From the NCBI GenBank assembly GCA_006937955.1, contig SSNP01000010.1:6151844-6215843 (forward strand): a stretch of DNA of 64,000 bases, given 5' to 3'. This stretch comes from Pachypanchax playfairii (taxonomy: Eukaryota > Chordata > Actinopteri > Cyprinodontiformes > Aplocheilidae). The notes under the pieces are model-generated. The model had not been told where the DNA came from, did not search any database, and worked only from the letters and a program-made list of their open reading frames with translations. Of this stretch, positions 21,500 to 34,799 are shown piece by piece; positions within the stretch are counted from its first letter, which is position 1, and every line of letters begins with the position of its first letter. Position numbers and translations under genes: made by a program.

Positions 21500-24020
21500 C
21501 CTCGTCTTCTGACTCTTTCATCAGCTCCCCAAACTTAAAGAGTAAACAAACAATATGTGCACTTAACTCCAAATATATCAACACTTTCACAACATGTCTT
21601 CAAACTGTAAATGAAACACTTGAAATGTCCAATCAAACGAACAGCTGTCACATATCTTCCTCAGTGCAGATGCTGAAAGACAAATGGGTAGACCTGTCAA
21701 AAATAAACTCTGAAAGAAAGAGAAAAGTCAATCAGCAGAGATAAACAAAAATAAACATTTCTGCGTGATTTGATGAGCGGCAGCATCCTTGGAGTTGCCT
21801 CCAGACTCCTGCTTTGAACACTGGGGGGATTCTTGTTGCCAGGAAACATTCGATACAAGCTTCCATTTTGTTGATAACTGCTGGGAGCGCTGCCCAGCCA
21901 CAGTGTTTTGAGTTTATCAGCACCCCAAGGCTTTTATATATGTTGGCTGGGAGGGTAAGAATCTTTGTAGGATTTTCATTAAGTCTCTGTTTGTTGTTGT
22001 CTTGGTCTTGCTCTGCCTGCTTCTTAGCTAATGTTCTAATATAAAACCCACTTATACATTCAATGAGTCTAAATGTCCATTTCGCTATAAATAACAGGGT
22101 CAACTTGTCTTGTGTTCACATGGTTTGATTCATCAACTGTTTATATTTTTGCAGTTTTGCTGTGAGACTGTACCACTCAGAGAACTTGTGATCAATGACT
22201 TCTATGAAAAAAAAAAGCGGAAGTAAAAACGTTATTCATGTAGTATTTTTGTTTCTAGATTGAAGTAGATCAGTCCAGTTTCTTCTTTGTTGTTGTTGTT
22301 CTTCTACCTGCCTCTTCTTACAGTAATGTCTGCTGTCCTGCATGAAGAAACTCGCTGTGCAAACAGAAATGTTTAACTCTGAGGTAATTTTGCAGGTATT
22401 TCAGGTACTGATTAAAACAATTTACAGTAATTCAACTTTTTACCTTTCTATTTTTTATACTTGTTACACATTGTATCTTTAATGAAGCTGTCTTTAAATT
22501 TTAGGATTCCTGATTGGATTTATTTTATACATCCAGATTTTGCTTGTTTTAGAGTATAAATTTTCTCCATATATAATTTTACTCTTTTTAAAATAAGTCT
22601 GCAATCGCAATCATTTGCAGTGTCATGCTTTGACTGAGTCATTTCCCATCATATTTATAAAGATAAATGTGGAACATGGTGTTTTACATCTCCAGCTTGT
22701 ATCCACTTGTTCTCACCTGCATCCTCTTGATAATGTTGACTTCACTGCCTTTGAGGGCCTCAATGTTGGCTCACTGAATGCTCCATTCTGCCAGTTGTTT
22801 AGGCTCTTTTATCTCACAGTTTGGAACCATGACTATTACCTTGGTTTCACCTACAGTGCTAAGATTTAATTCTCCCATTTAGTCATTTCTGTCATCTTAA
22901 ATGATAATCCAGCGATTGTTTTTTAATTTTATGTTTCTAATCCACCAACTTCTGAAATTTTGATTCAAGTCACCAGATGGTGGTATTAATTTATTGTTAC
23001 ACTTTTTATGTAAACTTTTCATATGAGTCATTGTAGCTTCAAAGCTTTGTTACAATCAGAGTAAAAGCTTTTAAACCTCCAATTAGTCCAGGACTAGAAT
23101 TGTTTAACTATTCAGATTTTTAGATTTATTTTATCAATATTCAGATCAAGTTTTTATTGTAATTTTTTTTAAGACAATGCTACAGGCCCTGTGAATGAAA
23201 CGCTAACTGTTTAATATGATCTGAATAATAGGCTAACTAAACATGAGTGATAAATACAAATAAAATGAAAACTACTACATGCTGTTGGAATGTTAAAATA
23301 ATTTTAAAAATTCACCATAATATTTTTCCTCAAAAATCTACTGACTAATTACGAACATCTTGAACCTGTTTCAAACACCTTTTCAATTTAGTAAGAGAGC
23401 AGATTAAATGACACCCCTTAGAGGGCTAAGCAATGTCTAAAACTTGGTTGTGATTGACTGGAGACAAAAAGGGGGAATTTGACATTCTGAGTGTTAGACA
23501 GGAACAAACTGTCATGGGACCCCCAGCAGCACAACAAAATTGTGACCAAATAAGGATAAATTATGAACAAATGAAGACACACTCAAAAAACTTTGTGACT
23601 AAGGAAATTTGCATGAGCACGTCACAATTTAATTTCAGTTTTGACACATGTGAAAGTGTTGTTAGTACCAATTCAGTTGGATTCCAACTAAAAATTGGCT
23701 GAATCGCTCAACTAGTCACCAACATCAAGTAGCCCAAGGAGATTCCAGCATCATGTGACAGCAACATGAAGATATATGATTTAGTTCATCAGGGTTCTCT
23801 GATGGATAAAACTCAACTGTGAATTTCAACAAAAAGCAACAAGCACTTGCTGATAAATCGTTATCATGGAAATGAACAAAGGCAAAGAAATAAACCTTTA
23901 GATATGTTGATTTCATCCTCGCTAATTTGTAATTAACATGAAGCTTGATGTTAGTCGGTTATATTGAGACGGTCATCAGTTTTAAAATGTTGCTACATTT
24001 TTCATCTAATGGTGAAACAT
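21500..24020. other. unique sequence, no gene; possible conserved block
   Basis: 21775-21970 is GC-balanced and looks like conserved noncoding sequence. 22200-23450 is ordinary AT-rich DNA. The 13-mer CACCAGATGGTGG at 22971-22983 recurs in reverse at 46441-46453. The open frame at 23454-23702 shows no domain. Confidence 0.3.
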
Positions 24021-24021
24021 T

Positions 24022-24643
24022 AAGTGTTTCTCAGTGTCAAAGAACCTCACCTTGATGCCTTGGTCCTGCCCCGGTTGCCTAGGAGATACGTAATCAGGAA
24101 CCGCCAAGGCGCAGTCCAATGTTCATGTGCTACTGAGGTGTCTGCCCTCGGTCTGTATTTAGCTTACTTACCAAGGGTACATGGGACGTGCCTTGTTGCC
24201 TTCCCTCAGTCAAAAGTTTCCCAGAATACATTGTGTTATTTTCAAAAAATGGTGGTTCAGGACCGAGCAGCAGCTACTTTAAAGGCAAATTTCCAGTTTA
24301 AATGTAAGTTAACTGCTATTGAGCTTATATCTAAAATGTTTTCTTAGATCCAAAGCACTTATACGGTTGGTTGCTTAGTAGTTGCTGCTTCAGTGTTTAG
24401 AAGGTATTAACTTTTTAACACATTTATTTTTATTTTATATTTATTAACACTTCCAGTTCCATGGCTGAAGGAATGCTGCTACGCTGGGTGGGACGTAAAC
24501 AGTGCGCGTGAGCGGGCAGCCGCCATCACGTGAGTACAGTCTGTTTTAGTGTCCTCGTAAGCAAGATGCCTCGTCTACCAAGGCAGTGCCTCGATAAGCA
24601 AGGAGCCTCGATAGACGAGGCGTCTTGACATTGAGAAACACCC
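24022..24643. mobile_element. non-autonomous DNA transposon with ~20-bp TIRs and hairpin ends
   Basis: The left end AGTGTTTCTCAGTGTCAA (from 24023) matches the reverse complement of the right end, GGTGTTTCTCAATGTCAA, read inward from about 24642. Each end continues into self-complementary DNA: GCCTTGG (24057-24063) with CCAAGGC (24104-24110) on the left, and GCCTCGTCTA (24568-24577) with TAGACGAGGC (24612-24621) on the right. The interior is non-coding and CpG-richer than the surroundings. The C-A-G-x-G-x-T-T-C-T-C-A-like terminus recalls hAT elements, but no clear 8-bp duplication is visible. The 107-codon open frame at 24024 starts in the TIR and is not a transposase. Confidence 0.75.
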
Positions 24644-26295
24644 ATTGCCTCTTCTGAGAGAATTTAGAACCACCAACAAGATGGCCTCTGCTTTGCACCA
24701 AATTTAATCAACTAATAAACAAATATTAAGACAGGAACAGATGTGTTTTTAGATGTTTGTTTTTGTTATTTGTAAAAAAAGACACATGGTGACTAACATG
24801 CACTAACTGTCAAATCCAAAAGTATTGGTAGTGGATGGATTAATTGAAGATGACAATGTTTCTTTTGGCAAAAGCACAAATTTGGAAGCTCACCATTTAT
24901 TAAGACAACATTGACCCGAGGCGATGAGGTTGTTTTTTTGTACTCTAGATGCAGACTGTTTTTAAATCCATAGAGAAAAATCACACATGGAGGGGGTGAA
25001 GACAGAAGCAGGATTTTAAAGCAGCTAGATTGACATACAGATAAAGGAAATACAGTGATACAATGACAGCATGACAATCTTTCCACGCATTTTATGGTGA
25101 CGAATAATCAAAATCCTTTTATCAGTGACACATCAAGGAGCATTTAGTTTATGCTTCGGTTAATCCTATTGACTATTTTGTGATTTCTCCCTCTCCTACT
25201 TGTTTCATCGTGCTAAATTTGTCTCAGAAATACTGAATATTTTGGCTTGACAAATTGCTATACAGACACAATCCTATTAAGGGTTCCAGTTTTGTGTTTC
25301 CTGCCAGTGACATTCTGTTTGGATGTTGCATTAAAGGCTATGACTACTACACCGAGTTGTCATTAATAGATAATGAGCGTATTTTGTATTTTTAGACACT
25401 TTTCGTAGCATATCACTATTTTATTGTCTCTTAACCAGAATTTCCACTTTTGTTATACTAATGAACCACAACATTCCTTTCAACTATCAATCAATTAATT
25501 AATCCCTCTTTATTCAGCTCGTCATTGAAACGGCTTTGAGGACAAGGCAAAGCCTTTTAAAGGAGACAAGTGATCAGTTAAAGACAATGAAGACTCTGTA
25601 TTAAAGATCCAGTCACTGAATTAGGGTTAGAATTTCTGCTAGAAATGATATAAATCATTGTTCTTCCAGTTTTTTAGAGCAGATTTACTGTCTGGATCAT
25701 GTTCAGAAATTCAGTTTGAATGCAGAAAATCATCTTTAGAAATTAATAATTTACTGAGAGGTGGTCAGGGTGGATGACGGCTGAACAAATCACAAGAACA
25801 GAGTTTTTATATGTTGATGTTTGAAGATTATGTTGAAGATAATAGTTCTATGGTTTTAGGTTAGAGTTACCTGGAACGGATTCAGTCTTAGACAAGTGAC
25901 AAACTGCTATTTCATATATAACATTTAATAGTTCATAAAAGAAAAGATGTACCATCCTTCTACAACCCCACAGCTGCTGAATCAGAAACATCTGGTAAAA
26001 TTTAAAGATGCAGAAAAAGGATGTCAATCTTAGAGAACAAAGAATCCCTTCTTCACCAAGTCCTGTTTATTTCCATCTCTGATGGAGACACTGCTGTCTC
26101 TCTGGGAAAGTTGACTCCTGGTTATTCAGAAGGAGGTTTTCAACTGATTGATGAAACCCAGTTTCAGTAGAAGCAGGGTAGCATTTATCCCGATAGGGAA
26201 TCAGATCTTTATATTTGATGATTAGCTGAGGGTCAGGGGGTTTGATTGACCTGTCCACATTTATTCTGTATTAAGGTAAGATCTGAGCTTCTTAT
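24644..26295. other. unique AT-rich sequence, no gene seen
   Basis: No feature supported on either strand. Confidence 0.45.
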
Positions 26296-26299
26296 TAGT

Positions 26300-26615
26300 G
26301 GTTTATTTATAGTCATGAGATTTGGAATATGATCTAAAAAACAAGATGCTAAGCAGCTGAAAGAAGATATTTTTGTAGGGTGATCAGGATGGAGCTCGGA
26401 ATAGATCAGCTGCTTCTCTGCATCAAACAACCAGGTTAGGTGGTTCAGGTGTTTGATCTGGATGTGTTCCCCTGGAGGTTTCTCAGGCTGTTCTTCTTGT
26501 CTATGACTTCACAAAAGACTTTGCACCTTCTGGCCTGAGAATATCTCCAGGAAGAACTGGAGCGTGTCGCTAGGACAGAAGGATATTTGGTTTTCCCTCC
26601 ATATAACACACACAG
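26300..26615 (+). pseudogene. 3' end of a non-LTR retrotransposon ORF2, highly diverged
   Basis: The order GATGGAGCTCGGAATAGATC, CAGCTGCTTCTCTGCATC, AGGTGGTTCAGGTGTTTGAT, CCCCTGGAGGTTTCTCAGG, then CTGGCCTGAGAATATCTCC and GGAAGAACTGGAGCGTGTC matches the C-terminal codons of a very abundant teleost non-LTR element. Its protein there reads like RMRWFGHLIRM...PGEVF...LAWERLG...EELEE. Stops and indels break every frame here. The clade is uncertain (RTE-like is one possibility). No GATG tail remains. Recognition is from memory of the family pattern. Confidence 0.6.
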
Positions 26616-26662
26616 CTCAGCATATATCAGGCAGAAGAATAGAATAGTATGTGTAAATATCT

Positions 26663-26673
26663 GGGGGGGGGGG
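26663..26673 (+). repeat. poly-G run (11 G)
   Basis: An uninterrupted G run, read directly. Confidence 0.85.
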
Positions 26674-26689
26674 TTGTGTGTCACTTTCA

Positions 26690-29600
26690 TACAACTATCT
26701 GTTTGCCTTTAACACCATTTAAAAAGCGTTAAAATATCTAAAAGCTACTTTTTTTGACAAATAGTCAAATTTGTTATTTTAGTAAAAGAGTTTTAAAAGC
26801 CAAAATATCAATATTGCTTCTTACGGACTAAATGACCAAGAGCTGTTGCAACGTGGCCTCAAATAGAAGAGTTGAAAGCTCATTACACACTCAAAAAACT
26901 ACATCAGCCCACTTTGCCACCTGCATTCCACATCAAGCTGTCATTTCACATCCGTCACAGGAAGTGAAAGGATGCAGGTGCAGTTGGTTTTTAAGCTGTT
27001 GTGAGTAGAAATAAACATCTTGAAAGCTTCAGAAGCAGCCTCGTTGTCTTTGTTGTCATGAATCAGGTCTTTAAGAACATTGTGACTCTGGACTCAGTCA
27101 CAAGTGTCTCTGTCATGTTTAAAGATAGATTTATTTATACATTACTTATTTAGTAAAATAAAAAAAAACAACTCACTAAAACAACAAAGCAACATATAAT
27201 AGTTGGGATTTATTTTGCAAAAAGAAATCAGGATTTTCCTCCCAAACCAGTAGAACAGGAGGCTCATTTTTTAGTTATTTATCAATAATTGTTGTCAAAT
27301 CCTTGTAGCTGACAATGACAGAATGTTGGACTTAAAAATATTTAAGTCTGGCAGCTTGGAAGCAAAGGATAAAGAACATGGAGGTAGTTTTAAAAAACAG
27401 ATGAAGAAAGTAAAATTTTTGTATCAAAGTTGCAAATTTCTGGTTTGTAAAATTTGCATCAAACCTGTGATCCAAAGACTTTACAAAAGTTTTATTTTCC
27501 TGACATTTAAACCACAGGTTTAATCTACTGAGGTTAGATTTTGATTAAATTCTACCCTCATTCTGATCTTTAACAGGTATGTTGATTTGAACATCTAAAA
27601 CTTCCAACTCATTTCTCATGATGTCGTTATTTGTCTGAACGAGAGCCAATTTACAAAATCTGTGACTTCACGCAGAAGAACTTTTATTTTTTCAGGAACT
27701 CTGTGAATAAAAGGTGAAATTTAGAGTTCTTCTCAGTAGAGAACAAAATAAAACAATTTATTTAGATAATTTTGGAGGAGACGTGTGTCTTCAACCAAAA
27801 TCATTTACTTAAATATAATTATTTTATAGTGAGTGACCTTTTTTGTCACCTTAACAGTCTCTGTAGCAGGAGGAGTCCTGGTGTCGTGGAGAGTTTCCTC
27901 ACTTTCAGTGACATGAATTATGATAAATTATTGGTCAATAATTCAACGTGTGTTAGATAGAGACCATTTATGGGACCACCTGGTGTTGTTTGAATAGTGA
28001 TCACACTACAGGAAGTAAATAAATAATACAGATTTTTTTAACCATGTGGTTTAATTTAGTTAAATATTCAGATATTTGGATGATCAAATTTGCAGCTATA
28101 TTGCATCTTCCCTGTTGATCGGGCCTGAAAGGAGAGGTGGTCTGGAGCCAGCAGAGGAAACGCAACACAACACACATGCAAGAAGAAGGAAAAATAACAA
28201 ACACATTAAAAAATGTTTTTTTACATATCATTCATTTAAAATTTCCAGACTTTTCCAGACTCAAATTTCCAAATATCTTTCATTTTCAAACTAAATTATC
28301 ATGAAGTTCAACTCATTAACCTAAAGCTTATTTTGTTCAACTTCCTAAAGTCACATCACTGGGATCTTGTTCAAAAATCATCTGATCTTTAGCTGTTTAT
28401 TTCCAATTATTATGATTTTAATCTTCAGGGAACTGGGACAATATGAACAGTTTGGAAACACAAATATTTATCTGTAATTTGTTTTCTTTGTTTCCATCTA
28501 AACTTGGAAAAGACTCAAAGTAAATTCCATATACCTCCAAAGACTGTGTCACAACACTGTGTATGTACATACATTCTCACTATCAAACACACAAATATAC
28601 ATAAACACAGACTTATAAGCCCAGGTGGCTCATGATGGCACACACTGCCTCACCTGATGAGTTTGTACAACGCATCCAAAATAGTATTTACCCAAAGAGT
28701 TCTGACTGAATAGCACTCAGAAAGAGAGGATTATTCAGTCAGTAATATACATATAAAACATTTTTACACAGTGCTTCACTGAGCCTGATGAATTCCAGGA
28801 TCTGCTCTTTGACAGACTGGTGTAGTTATTAGTATTAACCACCATGAGAATCATAAGGGAGAGAAAGAAAAAAAAACTGGCATTGCTGGCTATGATATGA
28901 GAATTGGTAAGCAAAATGAGAAATGAAGCAATTAGAGTGGTTCACATACATTATTTAGCTCTCATTAGCTTCCTGTGACACTGTAGGCGCCACACCAATG
29001 AAAAGTGTTGGCTACGCTCAGACAATTAGTAAAATTAGTGGCACAGGATTTGGCGTGGATTCAGGCCACATGGCCCAGAAGATACCAGACTGTTGTCAGT
29101 CGTGTAATATATAACACCGCACATGAAATAATAGGTTTGAAAAATCACTGGGGCTACCAGTGTGTTAACCTGTATTATCCAAGTAAAAAAAGGGTTGTAC
29201 CTCGGACGGAGGGAACTGCAGCAGTTTCTTCCCTGATTTTTACATGCTGCTGCACAGGCGGCCATTTTCGGAGTCTCTCAGAGAAAAACAGAGGACAGAG
29301 GTCCAAGCGGATGGTAATTAGCAGTCTGGGTTGTGTTTGTTTTCATTTTGCGCATGTTTGTGCTGATAAAGTTTGACTTGCCAAAAATCCCAGTCCCGTG
29401 CTGGATTCTGCTCAAGCTGTTCCCCAGCATCCTTCAGGAACGATGGGAAATCTTGTACACTGCCACTGGTCACAGCACAAACAGACGGTGGTAATCAGTG
29501 ATTAGTGGACATGTTACAGTATACAGAGATAAGCCCACACCCCAACCCTTCAATGTGAATCAACAACCGCACATGAAATAAATAAATTCATGTATCTGAT

Positions 29601-32600
29601 AGGAAACAAGCAGCAAGACCTCAGAGAAATATATTCAAACTTACATTTTAGAGAAAGAATTGCAAAAACTTCAGAAATAATTTTACAAAAGCCATTTTGT
29701 TAACGCTGGCACAGTTTTATCCCTTTTGTTTTTGAGCTTAAGGGTCCGTGGCCAGCTGCAAATGAATGTAGGTCCACATCCAACAGCAGAGCAGAGCTAA
29801 ATAACATTCTGCCGCCTCTTTATCATTACAGAGAGAAAAAAAGGAAAGGCAGAGAACAAGCAAAGCAAATAAACAGGTGTTGTGTGCTTTAGAAAAAGCT
29901 AATGCTAACGTGTTCTGGAATAGAGAGGCATAATTATACTGTGCTGGATTATGGAAAACATTGTGCATGTTAATTACACCAGGTATGCTCATTGATTTTC
30001 TGTTATAATACTTAAATGTGTCATTAATAATTCATTTTCCTGCCAGCTTGTTCCATTTTTCATGCACCTGTGTTGTTGATGTGAATGACGCTGTGTCATT
30101 GCTGATGATGGCTACGTAGTTCATCACAGAAAGTAATTTCTGCACTGACACCTACTTATTTGTCTTTTATGATCCAGTAACAATGTCCATATTGTAAGAG
30201 GCTTCTCTCCACTCACCAGCTGACCGAGCGTTGCCTCTTTTTTTCTTTCTGAAACTGTCTGAAAATACTTTTATATCTTTCCGTGTCGCTGAAGCAATGA
30301 GAGGGTTGCTGTTAGAAAAGAGAAGCGTAGGAGGGAGCTGGTTTAGCTTACAATCACTGTCAAGAAACCCAAACAAATTAACTTCTGTCAGTTCTTGTTG
30401 CTCTTTCAGGCCAAATGGTAACAATGATGCTAACGCAGCCTGTGGACTTCACAGCTTTCACTTCTTCTTAGACATTTAATGAAGACAAAGTCACTTGTTC
30501 TCATCTTTAAAGAGCAGCCATGCCTCCTTTTAAATGACTTTATTCCTCAAGGAGACAATCTGTCAAACAACAACATAAAGACAAGAAAACAAACCCCAGA
30601 AACAACAAGTACATGACCACAGGCGCAATCAAGTTTGTCCTTGAATTTCCACACCTGTGAGTGGCGAACGCGGCAGGGCCGTTTGTGAATCGGAAGGAAC
30701 GCAACATGTTTGTCCAGCATCAGCTCTGCAGCATGTTTATTCACTCATTTTTTCTAGTATTGTTTGTCTTTTCTTTGTGGTGCTGAAATGCACAAATTGC
30801 ATTTGTCAAACGTCGGTTCCCTTGAGGTGTGACAGCAGGTGTCTGTGGGAAAAGCGAAGGGGAGAGGAAAAGGCACTGGAAGAAACATAAAGAAAAACAG
30901 GAGATAGCACGAGTGCCACAGATCTCACTCTCATTTTGCAGAATTTATTCCGACCAGCATATATGCTCTTTAGCAATGTAAATCCATGCTGATGAACTCT
31001 CAACAATATGGCACGTGTCTCATATGGCTCAAACTTTTTCACTGTTAATTGTTTGGCAAAAGATGACAAGCTACCCAGACTCCAAGTTTACACAAAAACA
31101 TGTTATTTATTTATTCACAAACTGTTTCAATCTGATGTACAAAATCCAGCAGAAAAGCATGAACGCCAGAGCTGCGTCCTACTAGTGATAATTCAAACCT
31201 CCTTTTTTATTTTTGAAATCAATTAACTAACCTTGAGATGAGCTTTGCTGCTGATAAGTGCTTTCCAGTGCCGCCAAATCCCCCCCTCGGCTTTGAAAGA
31301 GGCTTCCTCTCCAGGCACCGAATAGCATATAATAGATATTGAACTGTAAATTTGAATTGAAAGCTTGGGTCATTGTGCCTCATTGACTTTCGACCACAAA
31401 AACCAAATGATGTCTTAGTTCAGAGGAATATATCAAAGGATATCAACAATTACGAGTCATAAACACGCCTGGAGACGTGCCTGGCGGGCGTATAGCAGCG
31501 GGAATTAGCATGTTGAGCTGATAAATATGCATGTAAAGACGCTCCCAGGGGAATAACACGTGTGTGATTGATAGCTTTGGAATTGAAGGATGTGTAAATT
31601 CTTTTTATTCTGGGGGTTGTGCTGTTGTACCTCTGAAATACATAGCACTTGTTAAAAGTTTTACCAACTTTATAATCCTTAATGCCACATCTGTTTGCTG
31701 TCTTTATGGCGCCTGTAAAACGTCATTAAATTATTACCACCAGCTGGCCTCATTGCACAATAACCTCACTTATCTGTTATTCTCTGGGAATACTTTTGAT
31801 TTATAGACCCTCTTAGAATAAATGATATTTTATACATATGTATATATAAATAAACAAGGGGAAATGTGTTCTTGTAAATAATTCATGAGATGAATAAGTT
31901 ACTTGGTAGAAGTTTAATTTTTTCTTTTTTTCATGAAGGTGTTGCTGGAAGTAAAAGGTGTTTTTATTCCTGGATTTTCTGCAGGAATTCTCCCAAAAGA
32001 TTTTACTATTATTAAATATGAAACTTTGTTGTTGTTGTTTTATAAAACTCATGGTATCACTGTGTATACACAAATTCACAAAGGATGATTGTGGTTTGTA
32101 GCTTTTAAAAGTTTATCGTCAAGCTAACAGGAATTTAATACAAGATTATTCAAAATGATGAATTTGTTTATACCTTATCTTAAGTTATTGAGTCTGTATA
32201 AAACTTTAAAAATCAAATCCTGTTTTAAAACATATTCAATGCTTCATCATTCAACTCTGAAGGATTCCAGCACCCCCTAATGCCAACATGAAGGTAGTGA
32301 CGTTTAAAAGTAAAGATGGACACACACTGGCAGCTTTGAGAGAAAAAGTAGAAAAATGTGAAATAATCTCCAAACAAACAAATGCAGCTCATGCAGAGGA
32401 GTGATCTATGTGGCTCTGCCGTTGCTTATAAATAGCACTCACCCTGGAGTGGTAATAAAGGCTGTTTGCATAGCTGCTATATGTTTAGTACGTAATGATA
32501 TATTATTGCTTTAGGTAGTGGGAGCATGTCCTATGTGCTCACTTCTCTTGGGTATAATTGCTTCAGAAGAGATAAACTGAAGAGGGAAGAGAGGTGGAGA

Positions 32601-33255
32601 AAAAAAGGAGAAGACAAGATATTAAAGATTAATAAGGTGTGTGTGTAAAGCTCTAACTCTCAAGAGTGATTCTTTTCATTTAGCTATAGTCTTTTATTTC
32701 CCATTGTGCTTATTTTTTGCTCACTTTGAAATTCAGGCTATTTGGAGAGACCCTCAAAGGCCTCGTTGGTGCCGCTGTGTAATGCAGAACGGTGCGTTTT
32801 CAAGCTGTTTCAAACCAATTTCTGACGTTATGTGTCAATCAAACAGTGAAAGAAACTGAATGTTACTTAACAAGAGCTGTTTTAAAAATATGTCTTAAAT
32901 TTACTATAGTGCATTTAATATATTTAAAAGGAACACAAATCCTTTGAGGTATTATCAACTGAACTTTAAGATTTACATCTCATCATCTATTTGTTTGCCT
33001 TAAATGTACAATATATAACCCCAAAACAGCAAAAAAAAACGTACTTTGTGATAAAAAACAGCCAAATGGATTATATTTTACAGTAACTGAGCTCCAGACA
33101 TTCTCTCCTTTAAAACTAATTTAATTCCTGCTTTTAAAAAGAAACATACATATTTGTAAATGTGAATGTTTTAATGCAGCAACAGTGGATGAACGTGTGG
33201 ATGATGGCAGCTTTAAATTCCAATTAAAAAAGTAAAGAACATGCATGCTTACAGT
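26690..33255. other. long unique region, no gene; several conserved-looking blocks
   Basis: Blocks with balanced composition and transcription-factor-like strings lie near 28980-29460, 30640-30880, 31240-31560 (containing ATAAATATGCATGTAAA) and 32400-32480. The rest is ordinary AT-rich DNA. No frame shows a domain or paired splice sites. Confidence 0.3.
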
Positions 33256-33259
33256 AAAT

Positions 33260-33308
33260 TCACACACACACAAGCGCTCAAACACACACACACACACACC
33301 GACACACA
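33260..33308 (+). repeat. interrupted (CA)n microsatellite
   Basis: CA runs at 33260-33272 and 33281-33299 with short interruptions. The minus-strand open frame across it is Cys-Val repeat only. Confidence 0.9.
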
Positions 33309-33541
33309 AACTGTTTCAGTATCAGTGTGAAGCTGAGAATAAAGCAGCCTGTGAATTTGGCCAGGTTTCCGTGTCAGAAGCAGCCTGAATGTACGTTTTC
33401 AGGCTTTAGAAAGCTCTTTTTTCACACCCTGCTGTTTTCTCCTGATAATTTAATGTCCATATTCTTCTCTTCAGGCATTAAAACCCTCTGAACTTCATTT
33501 TCTGCCTTTGTACTCCACAGTGAAACTGGGAAAGACACACC

Positions 33542-33581
33542 ACACTCTGTAGGTTTCTGTGTTGTTGTGCCTACAGAGTGT
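33542..33581. other. perfect 12-bp inverted repeat (hairpin)
   Basis: ACACTCTGTAGG (33542-33553) is exactly complementary to CCTACAGAGTGT (33570-33581) with a 16-base loop. It is too short for a microRNA precursor and has no T-run after it. It may be a cruciform-prone site or chance. Confidence 0.6.
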
Positions 33582-33599
33582 CCAACCAATTACCAAGTT

Positions 33600-34555
33600 C
33601 AAATAAGCATCTATCACAATGTTTTTACTGAAATCCTTTGATTTGGTCAGCTTTATATGGGCCTTTTTACTCCTTCCTCAGACTGAGCCTCTAATAGAGA
33701 TGGATGTTGATCACGACATGTTAAACATCTTCACACGATGAAGAAAACATGTTAATGTAAAGCAAAGTTATTTATAATTTAGCCTATAGAAGTGTTATTA
33801 CTAATAATTACTGGCATCTTTGATAGAAAGAGATTGTTCATACAGAAGTGGGAGATCTTAACACGTTTAACACAGAGACTAAAGCCTTTACAACATAAAC
33901 AGTAACAAACCTTTTAAACTGAAATACTTTGGATTGAGTGTGAGAATGACCACAGTTTGTTATTATTCGGTTTAATGTGATTGTGTTTAAAATGTAAAAT
34001 AACTAACTTTTGATAGAAAGCACCAAAATGTGTGTTTGTTTTTTTCCCCAGTTTAAAATTGAAACATTTAGTTTGCTGCTTCTCTGTCACACATTTACAA
34101 ACTTTAAACATAATATGTAAAACATGTGTTTTTTTTGCAGAAAATGATCCAGAAACACATTGTAACCCAGTTATAAGGGACATTAATTTCTATTTCTCTC
34201 TATTTGTGGTAAAATGACACAAAACAGAACAATGCAAAACATTTTAAAACCTTTAACTTTTTTCTCTCAAAGCAGACTGACTGTTTTGTAATCTTTTAAA
34301 GTGGTTAGTAACTCCCCAGACTGTCTAAAGCTCTTTCAGTGTTTGGCAGATTTTTCATTCATTTACTTCCCGACTCGTGTTACTGATAATGAAGGCGTCT
34401 GATGTTTAAAGTGTGGAGGACAAAGTAAGAAGTTTCAGGTCGCTGATGACACTGGTCTGATCAGGTCCTTTTTCTCATGTTTTGTCCACATCATATCATG
34501 TTTACATCCTCTGGCGCAGTTATCCAGGCCGTACTTTGTAATTAGGGGTCATCTG
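33600..34555. other. unique AT-rich sequence, no gene seen
   Basis: No feature supported. Confidence 0.45.
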
Positions 34556-34559
34556 TTCA

Positions 34560-34795
34560 GCTGTGTCTGTCAATCATTCTCATGCTGCTCACCTGTGTGT
34601 CTCTTGTAAGTAAGTTACTATATCAAGTTTGGTTTAATTAAATTCTCAGTGTGGATTTGACCCACCTGTCTGCTACTGCCGACCTGCATTTGGGTCCTGC
34701 ACCACAGCCACGCCCACATATCATTACTCCTGCAGATGAATGGTATCTAAAATCCATCATAGACCTGAGACAGGACCTGACAGGTGCATCATCCT
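34560..34795 (+). mobile_element. possible retrotransposon 3' end
   Basis: Contains CCTGCATTTGGGTCCT at 34683-34698, matching 3459-3474 at 14 of 16 bases, preceded by T-rich DNA. Both may be 3' ends of one unidentified retroelement family. No coding relic is visible. Confidence 0.3.
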
Positions 34796-34799
34796 TCAC

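Noticed and set aside
26918..26980. 9-bp inverted repeat CACCTGCAT/ATGCAGGTG with 45-base loop
   Set aside because: Short stem and long loop; expected by chance in a window this size.
33542..33581. microRNA precursor
   Set aside because: Stem of 12 bp is far too short and flanks do not extend the pairing.
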